From: Pseudomonadota bacterium
GTDB taxonomy: Bacteria > Pseudomonadota > Gammaproteobacteria > Steroidobacterales > Woeseiaceae
Direction: 5' to 3'
NCBI GenBank assembly: GCA_022573655.1
Contig: JACZTO010000008.1
Location: forward strand, 1-64,000
DNA: 64,000 bases
The notes below the pieces were generated by a model. That model searched no databases. It was not told where the DNA came from and saw nothing but the letters and a program-made list of their open reading frames with translations. Both the position numbers and the translations under genes were made by a program. Position 1 is the stretch's first letter, and every line of letters starts with the position of its first letter. Below are positions 1 through 9,197 of the stretch, one piece after another.

Positions 1-834
1 ATTGTCATCAAGGCCGAGTGCCTGGCGTTCCGAGCTCGTCAGATCGTCCGGGCTCAATCCCATCCAGCCGCGGATGACGCGGCCATTGAGCTTGATTTGC
101 TCGACGACACCGCGCACGAGGTCGATGGGGATCGCAAAACCGATGCCCTCGGTGCCCGAATCCTGCGCAAGCACAGCCGTATTGATGCCAATGAGTTCGC
201 CGCGTGTATTGACGAGTGCGCCGCCCGAGTTACCCGCATTGATCGCTGCATCCGTCTGGATGAAGTTTTCGAAGGTCGCGAGACTCAGGAGCCCGCGACC
301 CGTTGCGCTGACAATGCCCTGGGTGACCGTTTTGCTCAGGCCGTAGGGATTGCCTATCGCCAGCACAACATCGCCAATGCGCAATGCCGATGAATTGCCG
401 AGCGGCACGGCAGGCACAGTGCCAAGATTGATCTTGAGCAGCGCAAGATCGGTTTCGCGGTCAACGCCTACGGTCTCAGGCTCGGTTACGCGGCCGTCAC
501 TGAGTTGAATTCGTATCTCGGCGGCCTCGGCGACAACATGATAATTGGTGACCATATAACCCTCAGGATCGATGATCACGGCCGAGGCAAAACTGGTGAT
601 TACGCGAAATCGCGTGCGCGCCGATGGTGAGGCGCTGTCGCGTACGAGTCGCTTGGTGTAGACATTGGCGACGCCCGGGGCGCTGATATCCACGGCATCT
701 GCGTAGCTATAGACGGGGCCGGCCTGTTGAATCCCGAGCAAGGGCAGCAGGTCCGGCCGCAATACGACGACCAGAAATGCGACCGCTAGCCCGACAACGA
801 CGGACTGCAAGAGAAACACAAGAGCTGACTTCAA
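1..834 (-). CDS. degS: DegS/AlgW-type membrane-anchored serine protease (3' part outside window)
   Basis: This frame is open to the window edge, so it is missing from the ORF track; I translated it by hand to 278 residues from a TTG at 834. Residues 4-26 form one hydrophobic segment, an N-terminal inner-membrane anchor. A trypsin-like domain follows with the full triad: His99 (TNYHVV), Asp129 (DRETDLALL) and Ser203 (NAGNSGGAL). A PDZ domain starts near residue 258 and is cut off. A single N-terminal anchor with one protease and one PDZ domain is the DegS/AlgW plan: it cleaves the anti-sigma factor RseA/MucA when misfolded porins accumulate in the periplasm. Location next to the cytochrome bc1 and sspAB genes resembles the algW neighbourhood in Pseudomonas. 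The start is uncertain: the frame remains open upstream and another TTG lies at 888. A DegQ-like protease is less likely because there is no cleavable signal peptide. Confidence 0.88.
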   Translation of the reverse strand, partial: MKSALVFLLQSVVVGLAVAFLVVVLRPDLLPLLGIQQAGPVYSYADAVDISAPGVANVYTKRLVRDSASPSARTRFRVITSFASAVIIDPEGYMVTNYHVVAEAAEIRIQLSDGRVTEPETVGVDRETDLALLKINLGTVPAVPLGNSSALRIGDVVLAIGNPYGLSKTVTQGIVSATGRGLLSLATFENFIQTDAAINAGNSGGALVNTRGELIGINTAVLAQDSGTEGIGFAIPIDLVRGVVEQIKLNGRVIRGWMGLSPDDLTSSERQALGLDDN

Positions 835-865
835 ACCCGCCTCGACTGAGCATAGATTTTCGAAT

Positions 866-896
866 TGTCGATCCAGGTAGCTAGCCAATATCGACA
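866..896. promoter_or_regulatory. Operator-like inverted repeat between degS and petA
   Basis: Perfect 7-bp arms TGTCGAT (866-872) and ATCGACA (890-896) are separated by 17 nt in the divergent degS/petA intergenic region, just upstream of a TATAAT at 906-911. Regulator unknown; a chance palindrome is possible. Confidence 0.3.
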
Positions 897-905
897 GGCC
901 CCGTG

Positions 906-911
906 TATAAT
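906..911 (+). promoter_or_regulatory. Candidate -10 element (TATAAT) for petABC
   Basis: Perfect TATAAT facing petA, about 180 bp before its start. No convincing -35 hexamer lies 16-18 bp upstream. The remaining leader to 1092 shows no recognised RNA element. Confidence 0.35.
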
Positions 912-1092
912 ACGGCGCTGGTTCCGCACCATGTACCGGCGTTACCGCCATCCTGACGGGAATCCGGGCCTGCTGCAAATCGAGTCAATTCTAAATAAAG
1001 CAAAATCGTGCCGACAGAAAGCTTGTGATTAAGAGGGTAGCGGACAGGCCGCTGAGCAGACTTTCTAATGGCCGGGCGTATGGGAGTGCCTG

Positions 1093-1686
1093 ATGACAGA
1101 CGACGACCTGGATCAGATTGATCGAAACAGACGTCATTTCTTAACTATCGCAACCGCAATCACCGGTTTGGTCGGTGCGGGCGTTGCGATATATCCATTC
1201 TTGGCTTCTTTGAAGCCGAGTGCCCGTGCGCAAGCGCTGGGTGCGCCGGTCGAAGTGTCGATTGGCTCGCTGGAGCCGGGTGAAATGGTTCGTGTTCTTT
1301 GGCGTGGCAAGCTGGTTTTCGTCCTGCGGCGGACAGAGGAAATGCTCAAGCATTTGGGTGATAACCTCGACATGCTCAAGGATCCGAACTCGGAGGTTGT
1401 TGAGCAGCAGCCGGAGTACGCAGCCAATGCGACGCGTTCGGTGAAACCGGAGTACCTCGTTGTCGAGGGATCCTGTACGCATCTGGGCTGTGCTCCAATC
1501 GAGGATTTTGAGGTGCGTCCGGCTGACCACTGGACCGGCGGATTTTTCTGCCCCTGTCACGGTTCAAAATTCGATCTGGCCGGCCGCGTGTATACCGGCG
1601 TTCCGGCGCCGACCAACCTGCGGGTTCCGCCGCATCGATTTGTCAGGGATGACCTTATTCTGATCGGCCAGGATGCGGCTGCGTAA
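1093..1686 (+). CDS. petA: Cytochrome bc1 complex Rieske iron-sulfur subunit
   Basis: The Rieske subunit moves electrons from ubiquinol bound at cytochrome b to cytochrome c1 on the periplasmic face. The 197-residue protein has a twin-arginine-type N-terminus (NRRHFLTIA) followed by a hydrophobic stretch at about 18-40, so it is likely Tat-exported and stays anchored. The [2Fe-2S] ligands are in CTHLGC (Cys128, His130, with Cys133) and CPCHGSKFD (Cys153, Cys155, His156); Cys133 and Cys155 form the usual disulfide. A GGGAG sequence precedes the ATG. The gene overlaps petB by one base (TAATG), the first link of the petABC operon. Confidence 0.97.
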   Translation: MTDDDLDQIDRNRRHFLTIATAITGLVGAGVAIYPFLASLKPSARAQALGAPVEVSIGSLEPGEMVRVLWRGKLVFVLRRTEEMLKHLGDNLDMLKDPNSEVVEQQPEYAANATRSVKPEYLVVEGSCTHLGCAPIEDFEVRPADHWTGGFFCPCHGSKFDLAGRVYTGVPAPTNLRVPPHRFVRDDLILIGQDAAA

Positions 1687-2936
1687 TGTCAAGAATCGAA
1701 TCAGAAATCGGTAAGCCACAGGGCGGTTTGATGAAGTGGATCGATGATCGTTTCCCGTTCACCGAGACGATGAAATATCACATCACCGAGTACTACGCCG
1801 CCAAGAGTTTCAATGTCTGGTACGTGTTCGGCGTGCTGGCAATGGTGGTGCTTGTGATTCAGTTCCTGACCGGCATTTTTCTTACGATGAACTACAAGCC
1901 GGCAGCTGCTGACGCATTTGCCTCGGTTGAGTACATCATGCGCGATGTCGAGTGGGGCTGGCTGATTCGCTACATGCATTCAACCGGTGCGTCATTCTTC
2001 TTCATTGTGGTTTATCTGCACATGTATCGGGCGATGTTGTATGGCTCCTATAAGAAGCCACGCGAGCTGATCTGGATAATCGGCATGCTGATATTTCTGA
2101 CCCTGATGGCCGAAGCGTTTGCGGGCTACTTATTACCCTGGGGACAAATGTCTTACTGGGGTGCGCAGGTGATTATTTCGCTGTTCGGCGCGATTCCATG
2201 GGTAGGCGACGCGCTGGTTGAGATTATTCGAGGTGACTACTCGATTTCCGATATTACGCTGAACCGCTTTTTTGCCTTGCACGTTATTGTGTTGCCGTTG
2301 GTCCTGATTTGCCTCATCTTCGTGCATATCGTGGCGCTGCACGAGGTCGGCTCTAACAATCCCGACGGCATTGAAATCAAGGAGCACAAAGGCGCGAACG
2401 GAATTCCGTTGGATGGTATTGCATTCCACCCTTATCATACGAGCAAGGATCTGGTCGCGATCATCGTGTTCCTCATGATCTTCTGCGCGGTCGTATTCTT
2501 CGCACCCGAAATGGGCGGTTATTTTCTTGAACACGCCAACTTCGAACCCGCGAATATGCGTGCGACACCGGAGCATATCGCGCCAGTCTGGTATTTCACG
2601 CCGTTCTACGCGATTTTGCGCGCGGTCCCGAGCAAACTCCTGGGCTTCATATTGTTTGGGCTTTCAGTCGTACTGCCACTGTTTCTGCCATGGCTTGATC
2701 GTGCGCGCGTTAAATCGATCCGCTATCGCGGCTGGATTTACAAGTCTGCACTGACAGTGTTCACTATTACGTTTGTTGTTCTGGGTTGGCTGGGTACGAT
2801 GCCGGCTGAGGGTGTGTATGTGTTGGCGGCGCGTATATTGTCGGTGATTTACTTCGCGTTTTTCCTTCTGATGCCCTATTACACCGCAATAGACAAGACG
2901 AAACCGGTGCCGGACAGAGTGGTCTACCATGGGTAA
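1686..2936 (+). CDS. petB: Cytochrome bc1 complex cytochrome b subunit
   Basis: Cytochrome b holds the two b-hemes and both quinone sites of complex III in the inner membrane. The 416-residue protein has the expected multi-helix pattern. The Qo-site signature is present as PVWYFTPFYAILRAVP (the PEWY loop appears as PVWY). Heme-ligating histidines lie in MHSTGASFFF/YLHMYRAML and in FALHVIVLPL/FVHIVALHEVGS. Length fits an intact proteobacterial cytochrome b with the C-terminal subunit-IV portion fused. It starts on the last base of petA and ends 8 nt inside petC, so the three genes are probably translationally coupled. Confidence 0.97.
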   Translation: MSRIESEIGKPQGGLMKWIDDRFPFTETMKYHITEYYAAKSFNVWYVFGVLAMVVLVIQFLTGIFLTMNYKPAAADAFASVEYIMRDVEWGWLIRYMHSTGASFFFIVVYLHMYRAMLYGSYKKPRELIWIIGMLIFLTLMAEAFAGYLLPWGQMSYWGAQVIISLFGAIPWVGDALVEIIRGDYSISDITLNRFFALHVIVLPLVLICLIFVHIVALHEVGSNNPDGIEIKEHKGANGIPLDGIAFHPYHTSKDLVAIIVFLMIFCAVVFFAPEMGGYFLEHANFEPANMRATPEHIAPVWYFTPFYAILRAVPSKLLGFILFGLSVVLPLFLPWLDRARVKSIRYRGWIYKSALTVFTITFVVLGWLGTMPAEGVYVLAARILSVIYFAFFLLMPYYTAIDKTKPVPDRVVYHG

Positions 2937-3684
2937 TCTGCGTCGATTTGCCAGCTTGCTGGCATTGAGCGCATGTCTTGTTGCCACGACGGGTCATGCG
3001 TCAGGAGATTCTGGCCACCTCGAAGATTCTGGGATCGATCCGGGCGATATTCATTCGTTGCAGCGTGGCGCAAGAAATTTCATGAACTACTGTTCGGGTT
3101 GCCATTCGGCGCGGTACGTTCGCTACAACACGATCGGCAAGTATCTTGAACTCTCGGAGCAGCAGCTAATCGACAGTCTGATGTTCAATGCTGAAAAAAC
3201 GTTTGAGACTATCCTGGCGTCGATGCCCACAGATGATGCAGCGCGCTGGTTTGGCAAAGCACCGCCGGATCTGTCGCTAATGTCGCGTTCCAAGGGCGCC
3301 GACTATATCTACAATTTTCTGACGAAGTTCTACGTAGCGGAAGATAGTGCGACAGGCGTCAATAACCTGATGCTCGATGGAACCAGCATGCCGCACGTAC
3401 TTTGGGAGCTGCAGGGCTATCAGGCTGCAATATTCAAAACCCATGAGAGCGAAGACGGGTCTGTAACGACTACGTTTGAAGGATTTGAACAAATCAGCGC
3501 TGGATTGATGAACGCTGAAGAATACGCTGGTTTTGTGCGTGACACGGTTAATTTTCTCGCCCACATCGGCGAACCGATTCGATCGGATCGCCGCAAGCTG
3601 GGTGTCTGGGTTCTGATGTTTCTGTTTTTCTTTTACATCATCGCCTCAATGCTCAAGAAACAAATATGGAAGGATGTGAACTGA
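2929..3684 (+). CDS. petC: Cytochrome bc1 complex cytochrome c1 subunit
   Basis: The 251-residue precursor begins with a Sec-type signal peptide (hydrophobic at about 7-20). A covalent heme c site follows at CSGCH (Cys55, Cys58, His59), in the context NYCSGCHSARY that is typical of cytochrome c1. A C-terminal membrane anchor (VLMFLFFFYIIASM, near residue 230) ends in KKQIWKDVN, leaving the heme domain in the periplasm. It accepts electrons from the Rieske protein and passes them to soluble cytochrome c or an oxidase. It overlaps petB by 8 nt, and its TGA overlaps the sspA ATG by one base, so sspA is probably cotranscribed. Confidence 0.96.
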   Translation: MGNLRRFASLLALSACLVATTGHASGDSGHLEDSGIDPGDIHSLQRGARNFMNYCSGCHSARYVRYNTIGKYLELSEQQLIDSLMFNAEKTFETILASMPTDDAARWFGKAPPDLSLMSRSKGADYIYNFLTKFYVAEDSATGVNNLMLDGTSMPHVLWELQGYQAAIFKTHESEDGSVTTTFEGFEQISAGLMNAEEYAGFVRDTVNFLAHIGEPIRSDRRKLGVWVLMFLFFFYIIASMLKKQIWKDVN

Positions 3685-4313
3685 TGGCAGTAGTAGCCAA
3701 CAGGCGGTCAGTAATGACGCTTTTCTCGCGACCGACTGATATTCACAGTCATCGTGCTCGGCTGGTAATGGCCGAAAAAAATATCAATATTGAGATAACC
3801 AATGTACCCGGCCCGGATTTACCCGAGGACCTGATGGACCTCAATCCGTACCATTCAGTTCCGACGCTGGTGGATCGCGACCTGACTTTATATGACTCGC
3901 GTGTGATCATTGAATATATCGATGAACGGTTTCCGCATCCGCCATTGATGCCGGTTGATCCTGTGACGCGAGCACAATTCAGGCTTGCACTGTTTCGCAT
4001 CGAGACAGACTGGTATTCGCTCGCCGAAGAAACTGATATCACCAGCGACGGCAAACTCGGCACCAGGTCGCGTAAATTGCTGCGCGAAAGCATTTTGCAA
4101 AGCGCGGAGCTGTTTGGAGCGCGCCCGTATTTTCTCAGCGAGGAATTTTCGCTTGTGGATTGCACCATTGCACCATTGCTCTGGCGCCTGCCGGTTTACG
4201 GGGTCGACCTTGGTAGAGACGCTGAACCGATAGAGGATTACATGAATCGTGTATTTTCAAGGCGGTCTTTTCAGCAGAGCCTGACTGAGCTTGAACAGGA
4301 AATGCGCCTGTAG
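3684..4313 (+). CDS. sspA: Stringent starvation protein A (GST-fold RNA polymerase-associated protein)
   Basis: SspA is a glutathione-S-transferase-fold protein that binds RNA polymerase and affects stationary-phase and acid-stress gene expression. The 209-residue product has an N-terminal thioredoxin-like half with PYHSVPTLVDRDLTLYDSRVI, the SspA form of the GST motif, and a helical C-terminal half. The track begins at an ATG at 3666, but the ATG at 3684 is better: it overlaps the petC stop by one base, has AAGGA upstream, and gives the usual MAVVANRRSVMTLF beginning. The TAG stop is the first three bases of a REP-like palindrome. The petABC-sspA-sspB order is common in Gammaproteobacteria. 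Confidence 0.95.
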   Translation: MAVVANRRSVMTLFSRPTDIHSHRARLVMAEKNINIEITNVPGPDLPEDLMDLNPYHSVPTLVDRDLTLYDSRVIIEYIDERFPHPPLMPVDPVTRAQFRLALFRIETDWYSLAEETDITSDGKLGTRSRKLLRESILQSAELFGARPYFLSEEFSLVDCTIAPLLWRLPVYGVDLGRDAEPIEDYMNRVFSRRSFQQSLTELEQEMRL

Positions 4314-4376
4314 GAGCGTGTGTTGGAGCGGCTCTTAGCCGCGATTAAACATTCGCGCGTAAGGCGCGCTCCCACA
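4311..4376. repeat. REP-like palindromic repeat (copy A)
   Basis: Between sspA and sspB. The inner hairpin GCGGCT-CTT-AGCCGC is flanked by outer ends TAGGAGCG and CGCGCTCCCACA. The left outer arm is shortened relative to copy B (55123-55195). It resembles the TAGGAGCGG...CCGC REP family of Pseudomonas/Xanthomonas. The first TAG is the sspA stop codon. Confidence 0.75.
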
Positions 4377-4494
4377 TTGCCCGCCAGCGATAGTACTATT
4401 TCGCATCTTAAGTTAAGTTCCTGGCAACTTGCCGAAACCGCCTTATAAAAACGATGCTAAGCTAGGCGAAAAGAGCGATTGCTCAGGAAGAACA

Positions 4495-4905
4495 ATGTTG
4501 GAAAAATCCAGACTATCAAAGCGACCCTATCTCGTACGGGCGATGCACGAATGGATGGGCGATAGTGGCCATACGCCATACATTGTCATTGATCCAACGG
4601 TCGACGGTGTCAGCGTGCCGAAGGAGCATGTTAAAGACGGCAAGATAGTTCTGAACATCAGCGAAACCGCGGCTCATAATCTCAAACTCAGTAACAATTC
4701 TGTAAGTTTTCGCACTCGATTTGAGGGTGTACCGTACGATGTCTGGGCGCCGATGAGCGCTGTGCTGGGTATTTATGCGCGCGAAACGGGGCAGGGCATG
4801 ATTTTCTCGCATGATGCCGATAACGTCGAGGTCGCCGAGTCACCCGAGTTGCAGGAAGGTATCGAAGACTCGCGATCACGCCCGCATCTTACGATAGTAA
4901 AATAA
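4495..4905 (+). CDS. sspB: ClpXP protease specificity-enhancing factor
   Basis: SspB tethers ssrA-tagged proteins to ClpXP. The 136-residue product has the SspB core (SKRPYLVRAMHEWMGDSGHTPYIVID; FRTRFEGVPYDVWAPMSAVLGIYARETG). A variable linker then leads to a C-terminal tail RPHLTIVK, which matches the conserved ClpX-binding tail of the family. The track starts at 4429, adding 22 unrelated residues; the ATG at 4495 is preceded by AGGAAG and gives the normal length. It lies 181 nt after sspA, separated by REP copy A, and converges with diaA (5 nt between stops). Confidence 0.94.
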   Translation: MLEKSRLSKRPYLVRAMHEWMGDSGHTPYIVIDPTVDGVSVPKEHVKDGKIVLNISETAAHNLKLSNNSVSFRTRFEGVPYDVWAPMSAVLGIYARETGQGMIFSHDADNVEVAESPELQEGIEDSRSRPHLTIVK

Positions 4906-4910
4906 CGGTT

Positions 4911-5534
<624 letters not shown>

Positions 5535-5548
5535 CTACCAGTTGTTGC

Positions 5549-5929
5549 TCAAAGGGATGCGTCATTTGGTCGGAATGCGTCGGCGATCCACGCGAAGGAC
5601 AACTGCTGCGGACCTTGCACCGATACAACGTCGAAGCGCATGGTATGGGCTGCGAACTGCCGGTTCCTGGCAATGTACATTGCCGCAGTGTGGATGATTT
5701 TGCGTTGCTTGCGGGTATCGACGGTTTGGCTGGCTGGGACGAAATTTTCGGACGCGCGGTAACGAACTTCGATGAATGTCAGACAGTCGCCGTCCAGCAT
5801 GATCAGGTCAATTTCACCGCCGCGACAACGGAAGTTGCGCGCAACAGGTCGCAGTCCTTGCGCGATGAGAAAGTGGAGTACCTTCTGCTCCGCAGATCTG
5901 CCTACAACTCCTGAAGTTCGGAGTGCCAT
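5549..5929 (-). CDS. yraN: YraN/UPF0102 family endonuclease-like protein
   Basis: 126 residues of the UPF0102 family, with a restriction-endonuclease-like fold. Visible family motifs are AEQKVLHFLIAQGLRPVARNFRCRGGEIDLIMLDGDCLTFIEVRYR: the GEIDLI...FIEVR pattern contains the acidic and Glu-x-Lys/Arg-type residues of the PD-(D/E)xK core. Its cellular role is not settled. It starts 28 nt inside the 3' end of lpoA in another frame and is followed by diaA after a 47-nt gap, so the three are likely one transcript. Confidence 0.9.
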   Translation of the reverse strand: MALRTSGVVGRSAEQKVLHFLIAQGLRPVARNFRCRGGEIDLIMLDGDCLTFIEVRYRASENFVPASQTVDTRKQRKIIHTAAMYIARNRQFAAHTMRFDVVSVQGPQQLSFAWIADAFRPNDASL

Positions 5930-7902
5930 GCCGATGGATCTGCTGCGTCCGGCATTACCGGTTGGCCGTCGTTGCTAATTTCCCTGATCGGGCCGCCGAT
6001 GTCCTCGATTGCCGGCAAAGCGACGACCCTACCGTTTTGAAATTGTGCCCACGCCAGGCGTCGGTGGACGCGCCCGTTATGATCAAGAAACAGCGTTCCG
6101 GTTGCGCCGTCCAGTTCGGCCATTTCTCCGCGTCGCGCCGCAAACAATGATGCGATCAGGTTGTAGGCATCGTAGCCCATGGCATGCAAGCGTCCGAGAC
6201 GTCGTTGTTCAGGCCAATATTTTGCAAAGGTTTCCGGGAGATATTGAATCCAGGGCTGCGGGTCGATCAGCCACGGCGTATCGGCAAACATGATGCCATT
6301 GAGGTCGGAATTCGAGCGACCATCCAACGAGTTAACTGACGATGTCGAATACGCGGGCAGATCTCCGGAGTAATGGAATTTGAGTTGCGATTTGAGCAAT
6401 CGGCCCGGCCCGGCTGCGGCAGCGAGAAATATGAACTCGGCATCCTGACGACGGCGCGGATCAAATTGCAGATTGGTGCCGACGTTGGCGCGCATGCGTT
6501 GGTAACGTCGCACGCTCCCGGTCAGGCCCATCAGGTTCTCGATTTCATTCGAAAAATCCTTATTGTCCGGCGTGTAATTTCGGTGGTCGAGCAGTGTCCC
6601 GCCGAGGCCTTCAAATTCTGTCCGGAAGCTCTGCAAAACCCGTCGTCCCCAGTCATTGTTTGGTACGAGAGCGACAGCACGCATGTAGCCGTCGCCGAAT
6701 GCGCGAACAGCAGCTGAAGCAGCTTCGTCTTCGGGCGCCAACGCGAACTGAAACAGACCTGGCGGTGGCAGCGTGTCTTCTGGCAGGTAATTGAGCGTGA
6801 GCACCGGTACAGGAACCAGAATGTCGTTAGCAAGTTCGGTGACGCTGTTCTTCATCAGTGGCCCGACCACGAATTCTGCGCCATCCTCAACGGCGGTTGC
6901 GTAAGCCGCACTCGCTCCGCCTTCACTGTTGACGTCGTAAATACGTACGGTTTGAGCAACTTCCTGACTGGCTTCCCGGGTAACATCCAATCCTGCCGCG
7001 GTCGCGAAATACGCTCCCATAAAGCCGTTTTGTACGGCCCTGCCGGCCGCCGCCGAGCTACCCGTCAGTGGCAGTAGCAGCGCAATGTGCCGGGGATAAT
7101 CCAGTATCAGTTCGTCGCGGAGCGGCATGTTCGCGAGCACAGTGTTGGCAGGGTGATTGCGGTTGTCCTCCCGCCAGCGCACGACGCCATTGTTCCAGCC
7201 GATTCCCTGTTGCCCTGTTGTGGTCGCAAGCGAGCCCAGTGACAACCAGCCGCGAGTGACCGGATTGAGAGAAATCTCCGCTGCTTCCCTAAGGACCAGC
7301 GGATCGCTGAGCAACAACCCCTGCCATAGTCGGGCGCGATTTTTCTCAATGCTGCGCCTGCTGTTCAGCCAGTTCTCACGTTGGGTCATCAGCTCAATTG
7401 CGCGCGCGGGGTCTTGTTTTTGTACCCAGGCGTCGGCACGCAATGCCTCAGCGCGCAGTCGATCACGCTTTGATAATGGCTCGCGACTCATGGGTTCAAG
7501 AACCGCCAAGGCATCATCCGCATCGCCTTTGTACAAAGCCAGGGCGGCAAAATTCGTGTTCCAGATTGGCAGCAGCTCTGCGGATGTCGGCCGCGCAACA
7601 GAACCGAATTCGGCGCGTGCGCGTGCGACGGCGCCGGCGTCCAGCCATTGTTCAATCGCGAGCAAGCTAAGCCTGTCTTTCTCAATGCCAATGGCAGTTA
7701 CCGCGAGGCCATGGTAAGTGCGTGCCGCGTCAGCGTGTTGGCCGTTTTGCGCCAGGCGCGCTGCGCGGCCTTCGCCACTCGAAGAAAACCTGCCCATACC
7801 GGTTGTTTCACAGGCGGCCAACGCGAGCAGAGCGATGGACAATACGACAATGCTTGCCAGTGAGCGTGATTTCCCTGCAGGATGTCGTTGTGTCTTGGTC
7901 AT
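5902..7902 (-). CDS. lpoA: Outer-membrane lipoprotein activator of PBP1A
   Basis: LpoA sits in the outer membrane and reaches through the periplasm to activate the peptidoglycan synthase PBP1A. The track starts at 8052, adding 50 residues with no signal-peptide character. The ATG at 7902 gives a 666-residue protein with a clean lipoprotein signal: hydrophobic 17-29, then lipobox ALAAC with Cys31. An N-terminal helical-repeat region (to about 270) is followed by a periplasmic-binding-protein-like domain (HIALLLPLTGSSAAAGRAVQNGFMGAY, EFVVGPLMKNSVTELA, HAMGYDAYNLIA), the LpoA/YraM architecture. It is divergent from rsmI with only 33 nt between starts, so the two promoters overlap or lie within the neighbouring genes. 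Confidence 0.92.
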   Translation of the reverse strand: MTKTQRHPAGKSRSLASIVVLSIALLALAACETTGMGRFSSSGEGRAARLAQNGQHADAARTYHGLAVTAIGIEKDRLSLLAIEQWLDAGAVARARAEFGSVARPTSAELLPIWNTNFAALALYKGDADDALAVLEPMSREPLSKRDRLRAEALRADAWVQKQDPARAIELMTQRENWLNSRRSIEKNRARLWQGLLLSDPLVLREAAEISLNPVTRGWLSLGSLATTTGQQGIGWNNGVVRWREDNRNHPANTVLANMPLRDELILDYPRHIALLLPLTGSSAAAGRAVQNGFMGAYFATAAGLDVTREASQEVAQTVRIYDVNSEGGASAAYATAVEDGAEFVVGPLMKNSVTELANDILVPVPVLTLNYLPEDTLPPPGLFQFALAPEDEAASAAVRAFGDGYMRAVALVPNNDWGRRVLQSFRTEFEGLGGTLLDHRNYTPDNKDFSNEIENLMGLTGSVRRYQRMRANVGTNLQFDPRRRQDAEFIFLAAAAGPGRLLKSQLKFHYSGDLPAYSTSSVNSLDGRSNSDLNGIMFADTPWLIDPQPWIQYLPETFAKYWPEQRRLGRLHAMGYDAYNLIASLFAARRGEMAELDGATGTLFLDHNGRVHRRLAWAQFQNGRVVALPAIEDIGGPIREISNDGQPVMPDAADPSAWHSELQEL

Positions 7903-7935
7903 ATTTGTTAAACCGGAGTAAGAGTTGAGCGCCAC

Positions 7936-8772
7936 ATGAGCGGCACTTTGTTCATCGTTGCAACGCCGATCGGTAATCTTGAAGATCTGACACCGCGAGC
8001 ACGCCAGATGCTCGCCGAGGTGGACCTCATTGCAGCCGAGGATACCCGGCACACCGGGCGATTGCTATCGCATATCGGCGTGAAATCCCGACTTACGGCG
8101 TTGCACGATCATAACGAAGAAAAGTCTGTTGCCAACATCATCAGGATGCTGCAGGACGGCCAGTCCGTCGCGCTGGTTAGCGATGCCGGAACGCCGTTGG
8201 TCAGTGATCCGGGATACCGGCTGGTTTGCGCGGCTCGCGACAATGACATCGTCGTGTCGCCAATTCCCGGCGCAAGTGCCGTCATTGCGGCGCTCTCGGT
8301 TGCGGGTCTGGCGACGGATCGTTTTTCCTTCGAGGGATTCGGTCCTGCGAAAAAGGCTGCTCGGTGTGAGTGGCTGAACGCGCTGGCGGGCGAGACGAGA
8401 ACCATGGTTTTTTATGAGTCGGTGCACCGAATCGCAGATTGCCTGGCCGATATGGTTGAGATCTTTGGCGCCGATCGAGCTGCGTTCATCGGTCGCGAAT
8501 TGACCAAAATGCACGAGCAGTGTGTGCAAAGTTCGCTGCAGTCGTTACAGGCAATGGTTGCTGATGGCACGATCGTCAGCAAGGGTGAATTTGTTATCGC
8601 TGTTGCGGGCGCGAATAAACAACCGGCATCGTCACTTGATGTGGACTGGCTGTTGCTGCAACTGGCTGAGGATCTTCCTGCGAAAAAGGTGGCCAAAATT
8701 GCAGCCCGGATCTCGGGCAAGAAAAAAAACCAGCTTTATGATCGTCTGTTGCAGCTCCAGAAGATCGAATAG
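7936..8772 (+). CDS. rsmI: 16S rRNA (cytidine1402-2'-O)-methyltransferase
   Basis: RsmI methylates the ribose of C1402 in the 30S decoding centre using S-adenosylmethionine. The 278-residue protein has the tetrapyrrole-methylase fold motifs: GTLFIVATPIGNLEDLTPRA at the N-terminus, AAEDTRHTGRLLSH, ALVSDAGTPLVSDPG, PIPGASAVIAALSVAGL, and VFYESVHRI. Length matches the family. It is divergent from lpoA, and the RNase P RNA gene begins 18 nt after its stop, an order conserved in Pseudomonas. Confidence 0.96.
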   Translation: MSGTLFIVATPIGNLEDLTPRARQMLAEVDLIAAEDTRHTGRLLSHIGVKSRLTALHDHNEEKSVANIIRMLQDGQSVALVSDAGTPLVSDPGYRLVCAARDNDIVVSPIPGASAVIAALSVAGLATDRFSFEGFGPAKKAARCEWLNALAGETRTMVFYESVHRIADCLADMVEIFGADRAAFIGRELTKMHEQCVQSSLQSLQAMVADGTIVSKGEFVIAVAGANKQPASSLDVDWLLLQLAEDLPAKKVAKIAARISGKKKNQLYDRLLQLQKIE

Positions 8773-8790
8773 CTGTTAGAATTCGCGGCC

Positions 8791-9197
8791 GAGAAAGTCA
8801 GAGTTGGCCAGACAATCGCTATAGCTTGCTATAGAGGAAAGTCCGGGCTCCTTCGGACAGGGCGCCAGGTAACACCTGGGGGGCGTGAGCCCACGGAAAG
8901 TGCCACAGAAAATATACCGCCTGTCTTCGTTTACGCGGGCAGGTAAGGGTGAAAAGGTGCGGTAAGAGCGCACCGCGCGACTGGTAACAGCTCGCGGCAC
9001 GGTAAACCCCGCCCGGAGCAAGACCAAATAGGGGAGTAGGGCAACGCACAACGCCCCCAATAGGGGGTGTTTGGGTGTTCCCGGCGTCGGTTCCGAACGC
9101 GCTCCCGGGTAGGTTGCTTGAGGCAGTCGGTGACGGCTGTCCCAGATGAATGGTTGTCGATGACAGAACCCGGCTTATTGCTGGCTCTGGCTTTCTC
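8791..9197 (+). ncRNA. rnpB: RNase P RNA (type A)
   Basis: The catalytic RNA of RNase P, which matures tRNA 5' ends. Conserved blocks in order: GAGGAAAGTCCGGGCTCC, CAGGGCGCCAGGTAACACC, GGTAAGGGTGAAAAGGTGCG, TAAGAGCGCACCGCGCG, GGTAACAGCTCGCGGCACGG, GGAGCAAGACCAAATAGGGG, and ACAGAACCCGGCTTA. Ends were set by the P1 helix: GAGAAAGTCAGAG at 8791 pairs with CTCTGGCTTTCTC ending at 9197, with G-U wobbles. P3 appears reduced to a short hairpin CTATAG-CTTG-CTATAG. An extra hairpin at 9039-9082 has no counterpart in E. coli M1 RNA. Confidence 0.96.

Noticed and set aside
7903-8052. 50-residue N-terminal extension of lpoA
   Set aside because: It would overlap rsmI and bury the lipoprotein signal peptide; the ATG at 7902 places the lipobox correctly.
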